Position numbers and translations under genes: made by a program. 64,000 nt of DNA from Palaemon carinicauda. Taxonomy: Eukaryota > Arthropoda > Malacostraca > Decapoda > Palaemonidae. Shown piece after piece: positions 43,548 to 57,785 of the stretch; the first letter of the stretch is position 1; every line of letters begins with the position of its first letter. Where the stretch lies: contig NC_090736.1 of assembly GCF_036898095.1 (NCBI RefSeq), positions 15,220,286 to 15,284,285 of the forward strand, written 5' to 3'. Under the pieces are notes generated by a model that was not told the DNA's origin, did no database searches, and saw only the letters and a list, made by a program, of their open reading frames with translations.

Positions 43548-46200
43548 CTAGAAAAAAATGACTTGATTAAATTGTTTGTATAGTTGAAGGAAGGAAGGAA
43601 GGGTCTCACTAGTCATTTCCATGAAAGCTGCTTTTATATAATTCTTTTAAAGCATTAAGTCCAAATCTCCAGAGGCTATAAAAATTAAAGCATACATTTT
43701 ATATTTACATTATGAATTCTTGATATTTAATGTAAATGATTGTTTATTTATATATACAGTATTGAATATCCTTTTGAACACATACTATAGGTTTTGCATT
43801 TCTCATTGAATCCATTAAATCATGTTCAAGGAATTCCACAGAATTGTTTAGCAATACACAGGCTCTTTTAGTTTGAGTCCAGTGTTTCCAATTTACATAG
43901 CCTGGGGATCCTTAGAACTATAAATAATACAATTTGTTACAGCAGGACAAAAGATGATAAATCTGGTTTTGCAATGTTATATTAAAGGTGTTACTGTACA
44001 GAACTTCATGCTGGATAGAACATTTGAGTTTTAAATGAGAAATGTATGTTTCTCCCATTTAAATGAATGCCTAGTACAGTATATAGAATATACTAATCTA
44101 TTAATCCAGAATCCTTCTTAACAACATGTCAAAGGAAGATATATAGTGCTTTACACTGGTTTGTAATCAGCATAAATGTTCTATTGCATTCAAAAGTAAT
44201 GAATCATTACTTGCTGATCATATTCATTTATTAAATTATTTGTGATGTATGTGTATATATATATAAATGAATAGGAAGGCAAGAGACCTATAGATCTATG
44301 TAAGTTCATTATTGATTTTGTTTTATCTGCTATGACAGGTATGTGCCCAAGGTCTTCGGTTTATACCTCTATTTCCATAATGATTTTGTTTCTAGAGCCA
44401 GTGAGAAAGAAACTATTGTAATGTTTCCATCATAACCAAAATAATAAAACTGATGATGTGTACTGTGGGAAATTAATGTAGTAAAAATAATCTGTGGACA
44501 GCATAGTGTATCTGCCAAATATAAGTACAGTACTGTACAATGTTGCATTATATTACTGCAAAATAGTTATTTTGTGCTTGCTTCTATAACTAAACTCATG
44601 TGTTGGTGTGAGAAGTCAGTCCATATGATCTGATTTATGGAAATTGATTGACACAAAATTTAGGAAATATTTTAAGATGTGCATATTGAATCATAATTTG
44701 GAGGAAATTATTATGGGGAGACGAGCTAAAGCTTGAAGTTTTACATTTGAACTACAATGTAAACAATTAGCCAAAGAAATGGAAAAGAATATTACATATG
44801 CTGTGTGTAGATAGGTGTCAAAAGAGAACAAACAATAAGAATAAGTGAGACATGTATATTAAGTTTTTGTTATATGGACTGTATATAAGTTCTTTGTACC
44901 TTAATCTGTCCGATTTCTTTGGCTTGCTGTTTATAATTTAACCATTGTCTCTCATATCATGCAATTTATTTATACAGTATATATGTTTGTAAAATAAATT
45001 TTGTAATTATATATACAGTACAGTATATCACTTTGTTTTGTGTGGTTTTACAAATCACACTCATGTATGATATGCATATGGATGTTTTGTATAAATACTT
45101 TCCTATTTTTTTTTTTTTCAAGTTCAGCCTATTCAAATATATCAAATGCATGAGAGACTCATATCAGTGCAATAATGGTTAATACAGGTCATTCAACTAT
45201 TTGTTGAGGTATAATTGAAAATGAAGGCAAATTTCTGATTAAGTATTTGTAAGTTGTAAGTTGCCTGGGTAATGATATCTTAGAAGATGCTTGGAGACAT
45301 GTACCAGGATAGGCGATACAAAGCCTTTGGTCTTAGTGTGGTGTTATTTATCGTTATGAGGATGAAGGCCTTCTGTGTGTCTTGGTAAATTGGTAAACTA
45401 TAAAGTATTGAACATCTTGAAGGTCCCATCATAATCATTGGTATGGTGATGTTCTTGATGATCTGTTTTATGTATGCAGAAAATAGGTACCATATGACAT
45501 GTTTTTTTTTTTTAAATAAAATGTCTTTTTAACAGGTTGATTATACTATTTCTCTCATATATATATTTATTACTTTCTTATAATTTCCTTGTTATCAGTT
45601 TTCTTTATTGTTTATAGTATTTTCCTAGGAGACCTGTAAAGACATTGGCCATTTTTATTGCTTCTTTAAAACAATTATAATTTATTTTTTATGTTACAAT
45701 GAGTTAGTTGACTTAGCATTCACTTCACTGCTAAGCAGTGAATTTTTTTAAGTATTCATGGCATGAAAGGTGGTTGATATCATAAAGAAATACCCCATGG
45801 TTATAGATTGACAAAGGCATTCAGGAATGTATTTTGCAAAAGTGTTATTGTGATTATATGAAAGTCAGTTTCCTTCTTTAGTGCATTGGAGATGTTTCAG
45901 ATAGTTTTCCTATGGTAGTTATAAAATATGTTTCTTGGGGGTAACTTCTGGTCAAACCATTATTTTCATCTTTACTTAACAAAGACAATGTGGGAAAATA
46001 GTACAGTACTGCAGTTCACAAATTTGTCTGTCTTTCTATCAACAGTTCAATCAAAATTTCAAATGGCATTTTATTTATCTGTATCCCTTACCATATCATG
46101 ATTTTTAAAAAATTCAGGCCTGCCTTGATTACTAAATACAGTACATACTGTATATGCACTATATTCTCCTGAAGATAATGTTTTTTATGATAAATATGGA
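43548..46200 (+). other. EMC1 3' UTR and AT-rich 3' flank
   Basis: No frame of note. Candidate polyadenylation hexamers AATAAA lie at 44443-44448, 44993-44998 and 45515-45520; which is used cannot be told from sequence. Nothing else is seen apart from A/T-rich low-complexity patches. Confidence 0.4.
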
Positions 46201-46249
46201 GTTAGTTTACCTGTGGTAAAGACTTCATATTCAAGAACTTATTTTATTT

Positions 46250-46596
46250 TGGACATTTTATCAGAAAGATCAATTAGGAATGACATGAGAGGATCAACAA
46301 AGGTTTTGTTAATATCAGAGAAAGTGCACGAAGGAAGATTGAGATGGTATGGACATCTACTGAGAAGGGAGGAGGATCATATGGGGAGGCATACAATGGA
46401 AATTCAAGTTCAAGGTAGAAGAAGTAGGGGAAGATCAAAGAGGAGATTGAGGGACTGTGTACGGGAGGACGTGAGAGAGAAGGGAATTGATGAAGCACAG
46501 GCGCAAGATAGAAATAGATGGAAAAGGCTCATTCGAAACGGCAACCCCACATATAAATGGGAACAAGCCGAAGAAAAAGAAGAGCAGATAGATTAA
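46250..46596 (+). pseudogene. RTE-like LINE C-terminal fragment
   Basis: The frame reads GRLRWYGHLLRREEDHMGRH, QVQGRRSRGRSKRRLRDCVR, EDVREKGIDEAQAQDRNRWK and RLIRNGNPT. This is the standard C-terminus of arthropod RTE-like reverse transcriptases. No catalytic RT blocks precede it, so it is a 5'-truncated fragment; it may belong to the same family as 37975-39300. Confidence 0.88.
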
Positions 46597-46619
46597 TTAA
46601 CATGTCTATCTTTCGATAA

Positions 46620-48269
46620 ATATTGTTAAGGTTCACATATTGAAAGGTAAATGAAGTGAAAATTTGTGTATGTATTATCTGTTCTCCCTGATAGAATATT
46701 AATGTGGAGATGGTATGCTAATATAAAATAACATTGTAAATATTGTAGAATTGAATAATAATGGGAGAATGGAGCATAATTTTGTCATTCAGAATTGCTG
46801 TTAACAATACACATTGTATATTCTGTTACAAAGTCCAGTGCTGAAAATGTATCAGATGTTTTTTGTAACATAGTAAGAGCTAAACGCAAATGAATATCTA
46901 CTTTAATACTGCATATTTGACAGAAGAACCAAGCTTTGGTGCATGCCCATACAGTTTTTCATTTTGTGTGGTGCTGGTAAACTTTTAGCAAGCTGTACTC
47001 TGCAACATTGGACTGATGTATATTTCCACTTACTGAAATGTCAAAAGAACAGGAAAAAATCGTATGATACTGTTCAAGATGATTATAACTTTTAAATTGA
47101 GTACAGGATGTAACAGGAATGCTGTAAGATGTTGTTTGTACAGGTAACATTGTCTCCTAACATGCTATAATTATACTCAGGAGTTTGCTTAATAGGTAAT
47201 TCCTGCTGCAAGAGTATATGGTATATGGAAATAGCCCAAAAATGAATGTAGGAAGCGGATTCGTTACATAGTTGTTGAAGAATTAAATAATGTTCCATTG
47301 TCAGTACTTTACAATCAAACGTATGTAATCTCTCCCAGAACCGTAGTTGGTTCTGTCAGTTCAATGATTTTTTTATGAATTGACATATAGTAAAGATTAT
47401 AAAGACAAAGCAGTACTAAATAAATATATTGGTTATATCCACCCTTACAATGTAAAAATAGCTGACCACATTTGGTCTACAGGAAATATTTATGTACTGC
47501 TATTCTGTTAAAACAAATCTTTATCCGCCAAGTTTTATAAAGACAATCTTTTTCATGTACAGTAGGTAAAGGGCTGCAATTGTAAAGAAAGTACTGTTTA
47601 AAAATGTATATACATTTGTGTCTGAAATAACATTCCCATTAATTGTTAATGGTGTTAAACACAGTTGTGTCACATAGAATGTAGAAAAGTTTATTTGTTT
47701 CTAATATTACTTTCAAGATTTTGAAAGGTTTTCTTCACATCAGTAGACTGTAGTGATTTTTAGTAATGGGTTTTTCTTTGTTTTTCACAAAAACTTTCTA
47801 ATTGAAGCAGATGTTTCGTCTTTATATTACTGTAACAAGACTTTAAACATACATACAAAGAAATTATCTTGTTTGCATTTTTCTTACATTCACTCTAGGG
47901 TCTTGTACATGCAAATTGTATGGTAAAGTTAATCATATTTTAGAGGTATTGATTGTGTAAGAAAATTTTTAATAAAAGTTGTTCCCTTGTCATTTCCTTT
48001 TATTAAACCTTTTTCCTTATAGGTATATTTTTCTGAATTTTACTTTCTTTCATTAATAAATATCACAAAATTTTATACATATTTGGATAACAGACATGTT
48101 TGGCTTAGCCATTTGTTGTCATCCATTTATCTATCAAGCATTCATTTTTATACCAAATAAAGTAGACTATAATATTTACTTAACTAGTAATTTTCCAAAC
48201 AGAATATTCATATGAAAATATGTTAATTACCAAATTCACATGTATTTCAGTTAATTTTCAACTACAATA

Positions 48270-48271
<2 letters not shown>
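46620..48271. other. No gene seen
   Basis: AT-rich intergenic-looking sequence between a LINE fragment and a TA microsatellite. An AATAAAAGT motif near 47969 could be a polyadenylation signal, but no gene supports it. Confidence 0.4.

Positions 48272-48346
<75 letters not shown>
48272..48346. repeat. (TA)n microsatellite
   Basis: About 37 uninterrupted TA units followed by CACACATACACATA. Confidence 0.97.
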
Positions 48347-48355
<9 letters not shown>

Positions 48356-48419
48356 ACATATGTATATACATCGAATACTGATGTGCTTTCAAGTTAACTT
48401 TTCATTTTCTTTTCTTTCA

Positions 48420-50225
48420 GGACGTGAATATTTTTCCCTGTGGCTTAGGGGTTTAGAGCTACCACTCCCTGTAAGTGTGACTTCCCTTCCCGAGACAGTT
48501 CCTCAGTGCTGTGACTCCTTTTGGAGCCATCCCTGTAATTCTTCCCTTTTGAAAATAGTGTCGTCTATCGAATCCTCTGCTTGCAGAGTCTGAGATGAGG
48601 GTATGAAAGAGGCACCCAATTCCCAGGCAAGTTTTCTCAGAAGTGTGTCTGTCACTTCAGAACTTTGGTGCGGGGTTGCAAGGAAGGCTTCTCTGCCTTT
48701 TCTAGCCCCTGGCATGGCTACCTGCAACTTCCAGGAAGAAATTGAGGTTCTTCCAGGCAGTAGAATAACAGGGTTACGCTTTGCAGCATTCACCCGACTT
48801 TTTCTCTTTTGCCGTTGGAGTACTCATCATATTTTCCAATATTTCCTAGAACCCTGACCTTGCAGACAGAGGTAGGATGAATGTTGAAGGGGGTCACTTG
48901 AAGAATTTCATCAGAAAAATAGTTATTGCTTTCTGTGGATGTGAAGGATGAGTACTTTTAATACCTGTGCATCGGTCTATTTTTAGTACCTCCCTCCCTT
49001 CCCGCTGCAGTTCGAAGGATTGCCATCTCTCCTTGTACCAATGGCATGAGAGACTTGGGTTAATCTCACCTCTTGGCAAGAGAGGAACCCTTTGTATGAG
49101 TCCCACTCGACACTCTACCAAGCAGCTGTGCTTAAATGTGCAGAAGGAAGAGAGGGGTACACGCCTGAACAACAGGATATTCTCCATGATGTAGGCAGAT
49201 GTAGCATCTACTCTTCAGTTCCCTGGAAGTAGCAGCTTTTAATGCACTGAAAGCCTTCCAAGATTGTTTAAGAGGTGGGTTGTTGCATTTCAGGATGGCA
49301 TTCTATGTCGGGGAGTTATCAGCCAGTCACATTCTAGGCAAGATGATGGGATAGCAGGCACACTTAGTCACCAAAGGAAGCCTGTCAGGGTAGTGGTCCC
49401 AACATACTGTCTTAACAGGCTTATGGGAGGAAGGTTCTCTGGGTATCAACCTGTTCACCATGTTTAGATAGGAAATACTGTACTGTATCTCAAGTTTTAA
49501 CCCCCTACTATCCAACCCCATGGTCATGCCTTCCTAAACCCATGGGATCGGTTGGTTACACCTTATTTTCATTCAATACTAATGCAATGGCTAATGTAAG
49601 GTGTGTGATTACACCGGGACTCAGCTGATTTGGGTGGCTCCTTGACAGTCTTATCCTGAACGGTTTCCTGTTCTGTCTTGTCGAGGTCCCGAAAGAACTC
49701 CCTTGGCCCTTCATCTCCCAGGTAAAATGGGCCATTGCCCTACGATGGTTATTACAAAGGGGGTTCTTCTCGAGTCTGATCATCTCTAGACCAGATTGTG
49801 TAATTTAACTTCTTCCTGGCTGGGAGGAGCTCCTCTCAGTAGTGGCTGTCAAGATTACCGTTCAGTCTTGAACTTGGTTCAAACCTCTCCTTCTTGTAGG
49901 AGTTGCCTATGATCTTGTGTGTTTCTAACAGTGTTTCTGCTCTCAATGCCTCATCCAAGCTTTTGAGAAAGACTTGGTTAAGGTTCTGATGAGCAAAACT
50001 GTCTCTACTTCCTTAATTGTCAAAGAGGTCGGGCGACTAACAAGTTCTTTCTGCCTAAGAGATGTGGGAGCTTCTTGGTCTATTGCTGGGGCACTTGGCG
50101 AAGCTCTGACCATGCTGGGTCATGGCCCCAGGTATGAGCTCTTCTCTGTCCATGGAATGTCATGGAGAGAGGAAGTCTTTTGCCCCCGTTGCGGGCTCTG
50201 CATTGTTGTTGGAAGAAGACCCGGC
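48420..50225 (+). mobile_element. DIRS internal fragment (subfamily C)
   Basis: Collinear with about 26500-28245 of the element at 24647: shared phrases include CACCCAATTCCCAG, GGCACACTTAGTCACCAA, CTTCTTCCTGGC and the recombinase piece MSWREEVFCPRCGLCIV. Terminal arms and internal complementary region are absent. Stops throughout. Confidence 0.75.
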
Positions 50226-50259
50226 ATTTACAATCACACATATAATATAGCACAATTGC

Positions 50260-50690
50260 TAGACAAACAACCAGCCATCATAGAAAAAAAGACAAAATTG
50301 TTGAAAGGGGAAAATGGGAGGCGAAATAGATTATATTTACAAACTAATAAAAACTACTATAGCTGAACACTACACAGCATTCTAGATGTTTTAATCTAGC
50401 GGTGATCAGATTGTGGAATGATCTCCCTAACCTTGCTGGTGAATCAGTGGAACTAAAGTTCAAATCTATAGTAAAGTTTTAATATTGTAAAGGTAAACAT
50501 AAGTCTCTTCATGGTTTATAAATGACATAACTAATTTCATATTCTTACCGATCTTAGAATATTTTATATTTTGTAATCATAATTTTATTTAGCCTATAAT
50601 TCATTTATTTCTTCATCTTTCCTCACTGGCTGGGCTTGTAGCATCTTGCTTTTCCAAGTAGGGTTGAATAATAATAATGATATATGACTG
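50260..50690 (+). mobile_element. LINE 3' end with (AAT)n tail
   Basis: The end of a reverse transcriptase frame at 50381-50482 reads SRCFNLAVIRLWNDLPNLAG, ESVELKFKSIVKF, stop. This is the usual LWNxLP ending of jockey/CR1-like LINEs. It is followed by a 3' UTR with TAGCATCTTGCTTTTCCAAG and a short AATAATAAT tail. 5'-truncated. Confidence 0.8.
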
Positions 50691-50776
50691 CAACCTGAAT
50701 GAAGAATTTGACCATGATTGCTAGAAGTGACTCATCTCTTTCTTTAACTTTTTATTGAAGTTGTTCCTTACTCACG

Positions 50777-50835
50777 AACTTACAAATTGCTTTTCCATCA
50801 TTGATGTCTTCCTCGCATATCACACATTTATCCAT
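50777..50835 (-). CDS. Candidate first coding exon with zinc-knuckle-like start
   Basis: On the minus strand, ATG at 50835 opens MDKCVICEEDINDGKAICKF. It is followed by two overlapping donor consensus sites, GTAAGT (first base at 50783) and GTGAGTAAG (first base at 50775). The CxxC start followed by a short acidic turn resembles N-termini of uncharacterised arthropod proteins that begin with a small zinc-binding module. No second exon was recognised in the window, so function is unknown and it may be chance or transposon-derived. The end given uses the second donor. Confidence 0.35.
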
Positions 50836-52790
<1,955 letters not shown>

Positions 52791-52794
52791 ACAT

Positions 52795-53015
52795 ATTCGT
52801 TTTTGACGTTGTTAATAGTTTATATATGACATATCTGTTATGACGTTGTTACTTTTTTTTAGAATGATTTATTGTTAATTTGTTCTCTTCAGTTATTTAT
52901 TTCCTTATTTCCTTTCCTCACTGGGCTATTTTTCCCTATTGGAGCCCCTGGGCTTATAGCATCTTGCTTTTCCAATTAGGGTTGTAGCTTGGATAATAAT
53001 AATAATAATAATAAT
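52795..53015 (+). mobile_element. LINE 3' UTR and (ATA)n tail fragment
   Basis: Contains GGGCTATTTTTCCCTATTGG, GGGCTTATAGCATCTTGCTT, TTCCAATTAGGGTTGTAGCT and eight ATA units. It is the same family as the 50630 tail and the complement of 62700-62900. Confidence 0.88.
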
Positions 53016-53019
53016 GAGA

Positions 53020-54203
53020 CCTACAGAAAAAAAAGTAGAGTTGGGGTGCAGTTACAAAACCATTTGAACTAATACAAATTTACAAAAGTTTTGTATTGTT
53101 TACATTAAAAATGTCAGATACCGGTTTTCCTGTCCAACAGGAATACATTTAATTTTGGTAAATAATGGCCAAGAAAGTGCACAAATAAAGACCTTTGAAC
53201 AAGAAATGGAAAACAGAATAGGTAAGAAAAAAAAAAACTTTAATGATTCTAGTAATTTCCTTGTATAGCTGAGCTCATTTAGAGACATGAAACCTACTGT
53301 GGACTATAATATCCTTTAGGTTCTGTCATTTTACTTGATTTAAATGTTTAATATAAGCAGTCTAATTTTGAAAATTGCATTTCATCGAAGCAACAATTAG
53401 AATAGAGTCTGATTAGGGCTGAATGTGATATGGTAATTTCTTGGAAATTATCATAAATCTCGCTGCCACACTTACTCGTGTACCAAGTTAAAAATTAAAG
53501 TTTTGCTCGTAATTGTTTACCATTAAATTATCTTAGGCTGTTGTTCACAAGGTTTCACTGCTTTACATATCCTGCCCTTTAATATATCTCCCTAAATTAT
53601 AATCTGGTTTTGAAGTGGCTGTAATTTCTGTTGCCAGTTTGATAGTCGATATATAAAGAACTAGGCATTTGCGACAGATAATATTTTACAGAAATACTAC
53701 AAAAGACTTGCTTTATTCGGGAAATATATTATTATAATAGATTTCCCATAATGGATGAAACTGTAAATTTTCCCCAAAAAGTAGTAAAACCACTTTAAAA
53801 TACTTTTAGCTAAGAGACAAAACTTTGCAAATTTGAATTTATTTTTCTTGATAGAAACAGAATGAGGTTAGTCTTGCAGTACATTGAAAGAAGTAATTTA
53901 TTACTACATTTAAACTTGCTTTGCAGTACAGTATTCAAGTATCTTAATGTATTTCCGTGAGTACCTTCTAATATATCTTTATAGGCAAAAGTAGATTTAA
54001 TTAGTGGTCCTGTAATAACATAACAAGAACAATTGTAAAAACTATTGTTTCAATCATGTATTAGTTAATTCTCCTATGTTACTTTATAGTTATTTCCATT
54101 CATTCCCTCTTTGGAGTTTCAAGGAAGTAAGTTATTTATGAATGAACTATATAATTGTTAATTTTGATTTTCTTATACTATATTGCTATTTTTTTCTGCA
54201 CAG
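53020..54203. other. No gene seen
   Basis: AT-rich. It ends in a good splice-acceptor-like tract (TTTTTTTCTGCACAG) at 54203, where the duplicated block begins. Confidence 0.4.
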
Positions 54204-54757
54204 GGTCAGTTTTGTCTAAACACTAGAGAAAGTTAAGGTGTCTCATCAATAGTCCACAGTACTATAATCTGTTTTTTGTTACATGGAAGATGAAAACTTA
54301 GTGATTTTGATGCTAGTGGTGAACAAATGAAGTGCTGACTGCTCTGAAAAGGATTAAAGTGTGTCGAACCTGACTTTTAAACTGAAAATACAGAAAACTT
54401 ATTACTTATACCTTCTACATTATATACAGTCAACTTTTATAACTTTGAAGATGATTAAAGAGGTTTTCGGCTTGGATGTATTTGGCAGTGACTATTAAAA
54501 TGAAATGGGCAAACAAATATGTACTTATAATGTCCACTTTATGCAAAATGTTTACTGTGCTCAGGTGGAATAAACAAGTAACTGGAACTTTATTATTCAT
54601 ACTGAAGTGATTGAAAACCAGCTGCTTATGATACAATATCCCTGTATGTACAGTCAGTTCTGCCTGATCTGAAAAAGCTCATGGCTGTGTTGTGCCCGGA
54701 AAATTTGGCATTTTGCTGTATCCTGATTATTTGCATGGATAGAGGAAAACTTGTTAC
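54204..54757 (+). other. Exon-like block, copy 1 of a diverged duplication
   Basis: About 554 bases related to 62140-62699 by many shared phrases (GATTATTTGCATGGAT, CAGCTGCTTATGATAC, AAATGTTTACTGTGCTCAG). Similarity begins directly after a pyrimidine-rich CAG, as for an exon, while the sequence before it is not recognisably shared. It is non-coding by stops in all frames, so a terminal or non-coding RNA exon or an old repeat are the options. Confidence 0.5.
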
Positions 54758-55364
54758 TCCATCTGGGGGCATTTATGACAGCAGTGAAGATTAAGATGTA
54801 GGATGTGGTACTCATATAGACTGGACAGCCTACTGGAAGCTGATCATCAATACACGGAACTGTACAAAAAAGCTTACAGAGTTTTTACCAAAGGTGTGTA
54901 TGCTTCAGTGTCCAGTTAAGTTTATTTTTATCATAACAAAGTAATATAGACAGTTGGCCAGCCTACATACAAGGTTATTAATAATAGTAAGAGGAATATT
55001 TCAATGATTAACCAATTTTCCTCTTTGAACAAAACTTTTAGCTAGAAACTAAAACTTGCAAAGTTTATCTTATTAGGCTTGATACAGTATTAATAAAATA
55101 AGCTTTTTTTAGTAACAAATTAAGGTTATTTTTTCTGTACTGTACTTTAAAAGCACAATGGTAATGTTTTGTTGTGTTAAGAAGTTTCTTTGTCCTATTA
55201 ATGGAGTAATTGAAGCTCCTAATACTTTTTCACACCAATGTTTGTTGTCTATATGAGAACATACATTGAATTAGTGAAATCATGACCAAAATTTTATAGA
55301 AATTACTTCTTTAAAAAGCTTAACAATCTTTGGTCAAGATACTGTGCACAGCATTACATTTTAA
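54758..55364. other. No gene seen
   Basis: AT-rich sequence up to the exact left end of the DIRS element. Confidence 0.4.
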
Positions 55365-55391
55365 TTGTTCCGTAACTGGAATACAAACCAC

Positions 55392-55519
55392 GCTATTTAA
55401 TAGGGATATTACTTTCGGCGTAGCTGAAATGACGAGCCATTAATTTTTAATGATGGTTAACTACCCACACCGCTAGTTAGCGGGGGTTAGGGAGGGTAGC
55501 TTGTGATTGAGTTCACTTT
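55392..55519 (+). repeat. DIRS left inverted terminal arm
   Basis: Runs from GCTATTTAATAGGGATATTA through CGCTAGTTAGCGGGGG to TGATTGAGTTCACTTT. Its complement is at 61683-61835, which has about 22 extra bases (around GCTACCGCTCCCCCTC when read on the minus strand). Confidence 0.92.
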
Positions 55520-55643
55520 GCTTTCAATTCGGATGGTGAACAGTCGTTGCCGTTCTTCATCCTCGCCAACTTTTGGCAGCCATTAATGGCATTTTGTTTT
55601 CTCTTTTTCTCTTAGAGTGTGCGTGAAGTTGACTTCTGCGACC

Positions 55644-56180
55644 ATGCACACCTGCCCTGGACTCTCCGGCCGCCCTTGTGGAACATACATGTCGGAGGTC
55701 GAGACTAATCCTCACGCCCTTTGTCCTTCTTGCAGAGGTCAACGGTGTGATAGTGTTAACAAGTGTAGTGAGTGTAGGGAATGGTCTTCCTCCCAGTGGG
55801 AGAGGTTTTCTCAACGGCAAAAGAACAAGTCCAAGCGGTATATTCCTCCTTCAAAGGTTGCTTTGAAGGGAGAAAAACCCAAGGCCTCTTCTTCCGTCGC
55901 CCAGCCCTCCTCCGAAGCTCCTACTCGGTCGGTGTCCTATGAGAGACCGTTGAGTAGTAGCGTAGACCATGTTATTATCGACCAACCCCGGGTTTCGAGA
56001 GGTGATGTTGCTTCCCCTAGCGAAGCAGCCCCACCTCTCCCCCTGGGTGAAGCATTGTCACTAATTTCCCTGTTTCAGATTTGGTCTTACTTGGGGCTCA
56101 CGGGTTTGCCCTCCAAGGAAGCCCTTTTGAAGTTCATCCGCATGGGTGCTTCTGTTAAGCAGTCATCGTCGCCATCATAG
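55644..56180 (+). CDS. DIRS gag-like protein, N-terminal frame
   Basis: ATG at 55644 starts MHTCPGLSGRPCGTY, then PHALCPSCRGQRC and NKCSECREWSSSQWE. The paired CxxC motifs suggest a zinc-binding domain, and the same start occurs in the inverted fragment at 20235. A Ser/Lys-rich segment follows (RQKNKSKRYIPPSK), then a helical LSLISLFQIWSYLGLTGLPS. A stop at 56178-56180 ends the frame. The presumed role is packaging element RNA or DNA; this is inference. Confidence 0.75.
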   Translation: MHTCPGLSGRPCGTYMSEVETNPHALCPSCRGQRCDSVNKCSECREWSSSQWERFSQRQKNKSKRYIPPSKVALKGEKPKASSSVAQPSSEAPTRSVSYERPLSSSVDHVIIDQPRVSRGDVASPSEAAPPLPLGEALSLISLFQIWSYLGLTGLPSKEALLKFIRMGASVKQSSSPS

Positions 56181-56207
56181 GTAGATCTCCTGACTCTTGT
56201 CGACGTT

Positions 56208-57236
56208 GTGATGTCAGAGGTGTCTCATGCAGCATCACCCATCTCCTCTGCCACTCCAAACTCTACAACTGTAGCTGCCGATTCAGTTTCCCCCGTTTCG
56301 GACCATCCTCCGAGATGGAAACTAAGTTCATCATCGGTCTCTCCTGCTAGTGTTTCTCTCCTTGGGGGGAGTTCACTTACTGAGACTCCTCTTCGGAGGA
56401 CTGCTGACGGTCAGCTTGCTGACCCAATGGCCCCCAGAGGGCGCATCCGTCGGAAGGCCCGCCTTCCTCTTCGCCTTAAAGGTCTCCCTTCACCTGCGGT
56501 GAAGAGGCGCCTCTTTGATACAACGTCAATATTGCAGTCCCCAGCAGAGGAACCTCTAGACCTTCATTCATCCATCACTGCACTTGCAACCAGTCTTGTG
56601 ACTTCGGTCCTGAACTTCTCTGCAGATCATTCACGATCTCCTTCAGTGGATGGTCGTCCTTTTAAAGGACACGTCGACCATCCATCCAACAGACCTGCCG
56701 ACCTTCCATCGCCGTTCCTGTCGCCTGTTGAGCCTAATATAGCTCCTCCAAAGTGCGCAACTGTGCGCCATCACTCTCGTTCTGCGCAGCTCTGGTTCCG
56801 TGCCTTAATCAGAGCCGTAACTCAGGCTTTCAAGCCTGTCTTGTCTGATCGCTCATCAGAGCGACCTATAGCTCTAGACCTAAGGCACGGAACCATGGCT
56901 TCCTCTACCCCTTTGAAGAGGAAAAGAGGAGTTTCTGACACGGTCACTTCCCCGAGAGCGAAGCTGACTCCATGCAGACCATCGAGGCAAGTTCCTCCTG
57001 TTTCTCAGAGAGACTCTCCATCCCTGTCGGACGAAGATGCCCCGTCACCTAGGGAACCACGCGAAGAGAGAGACTCTCCCATCGCACCAATGGAGGAAAT
57101 CTCTCTTCACGCCGAGAGTTTCCCTCAATCTGAGAACAGAAGGGACATGCCATACAGATCGTTTGATGTTGGAGTCTTACCTCCTTCCCCGGAAGGAATC
57201 CAAAGACTCCAAGACTCTGCCGAAGTCCTTCACTAG
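56208..57236 (+). CDS. DIRS gag-like region, Ser/Pro-rich middle
   Basis: A 342-codon frame rich in Ser, Pro, Arg and Thr with no recognised domain (SSSVSPASVSLLGGSSLTET, SPRAKLTPCRPSRQ, DEDAPSPREPREERD). Continuation in another frame overlaps at 57037-57453. It occupies the variable linker position between gag N- and C-terminal parts in DIRS elements. Confidence 0.55.
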   Translation: MMSEVSHAASPISSATPNSTTVAADSVSPVSDHPPRWKLSSSSVSPASVSLLGGSSLTETPLRRTADGQLADPMAPRGRIRRKARLPLRLKGLPSPAVKRRLFDTTSILQSPAEEPLDLHSSITALATSLVTSVLNFSADHSRSPSVDGRPFKGHVDHPSNRPADLPSPFLSPVEPNIAPPKCATVRHHSRSAQLWFRALIRAVTQAFKPVLSDRSSERPIALDLRHGTMASSTPLKRKRGVSDTVTSPRAKLTPCRPSRQVPPVSQRDSPSLSDEDAPSPREPREERDSPIAPMEEISLHAESFPQSENRRDMPYRSFDVGVLPPSPEGIQRLQDSAEVLH

Positions 57237-57785
57237 GGCTAGAATGGAGCCAGCCAGCCACTTAGGGAATGTCTGCGACTCACCCCAAGAAGAGCCTTTG
57301 GGGACAGAAGGAGACTTTGCTGCAAGTCCTACAGCAGGAGAAGACCAGCAAGAATCAGAAAATGCATTCTGGCAGGTTCTGATTCTAATGAGGGTTCTCA
57401 ATGGGCTTTCCGACCCAGAGATCTCCCTCGAGAGGGCAAGGACACGGTCCTAGACCACATCTTTGGTACTCAGAAACCCTCAAAGACCAGTGCAACCCTG
57501 CCCTGGTCCCAAGGGGTGAAGAGTACCAGGGACAAGATCTCCCAGCAGCTCTCTGAGTTTGCCTCCTCCAACTGTGCCGGTACCAGAACAAGCTCCTCCC
57601 ACCTCCTCGCGTACAGCTAGAGGAGGTACAGTACTTCTAGATCCTGGAGGAGCCCAGTTCAGCTCTTCCTCTTCACCACTCTGGAAGAGCTAACCAGGGG
57701 AATCCCTCTTGAGAGACTCTCCAACCGACAGGTCTCGTTCTCAGCAACCGAGATCCTTAATCAGGAGAAGGTCACAAAGTACGGT

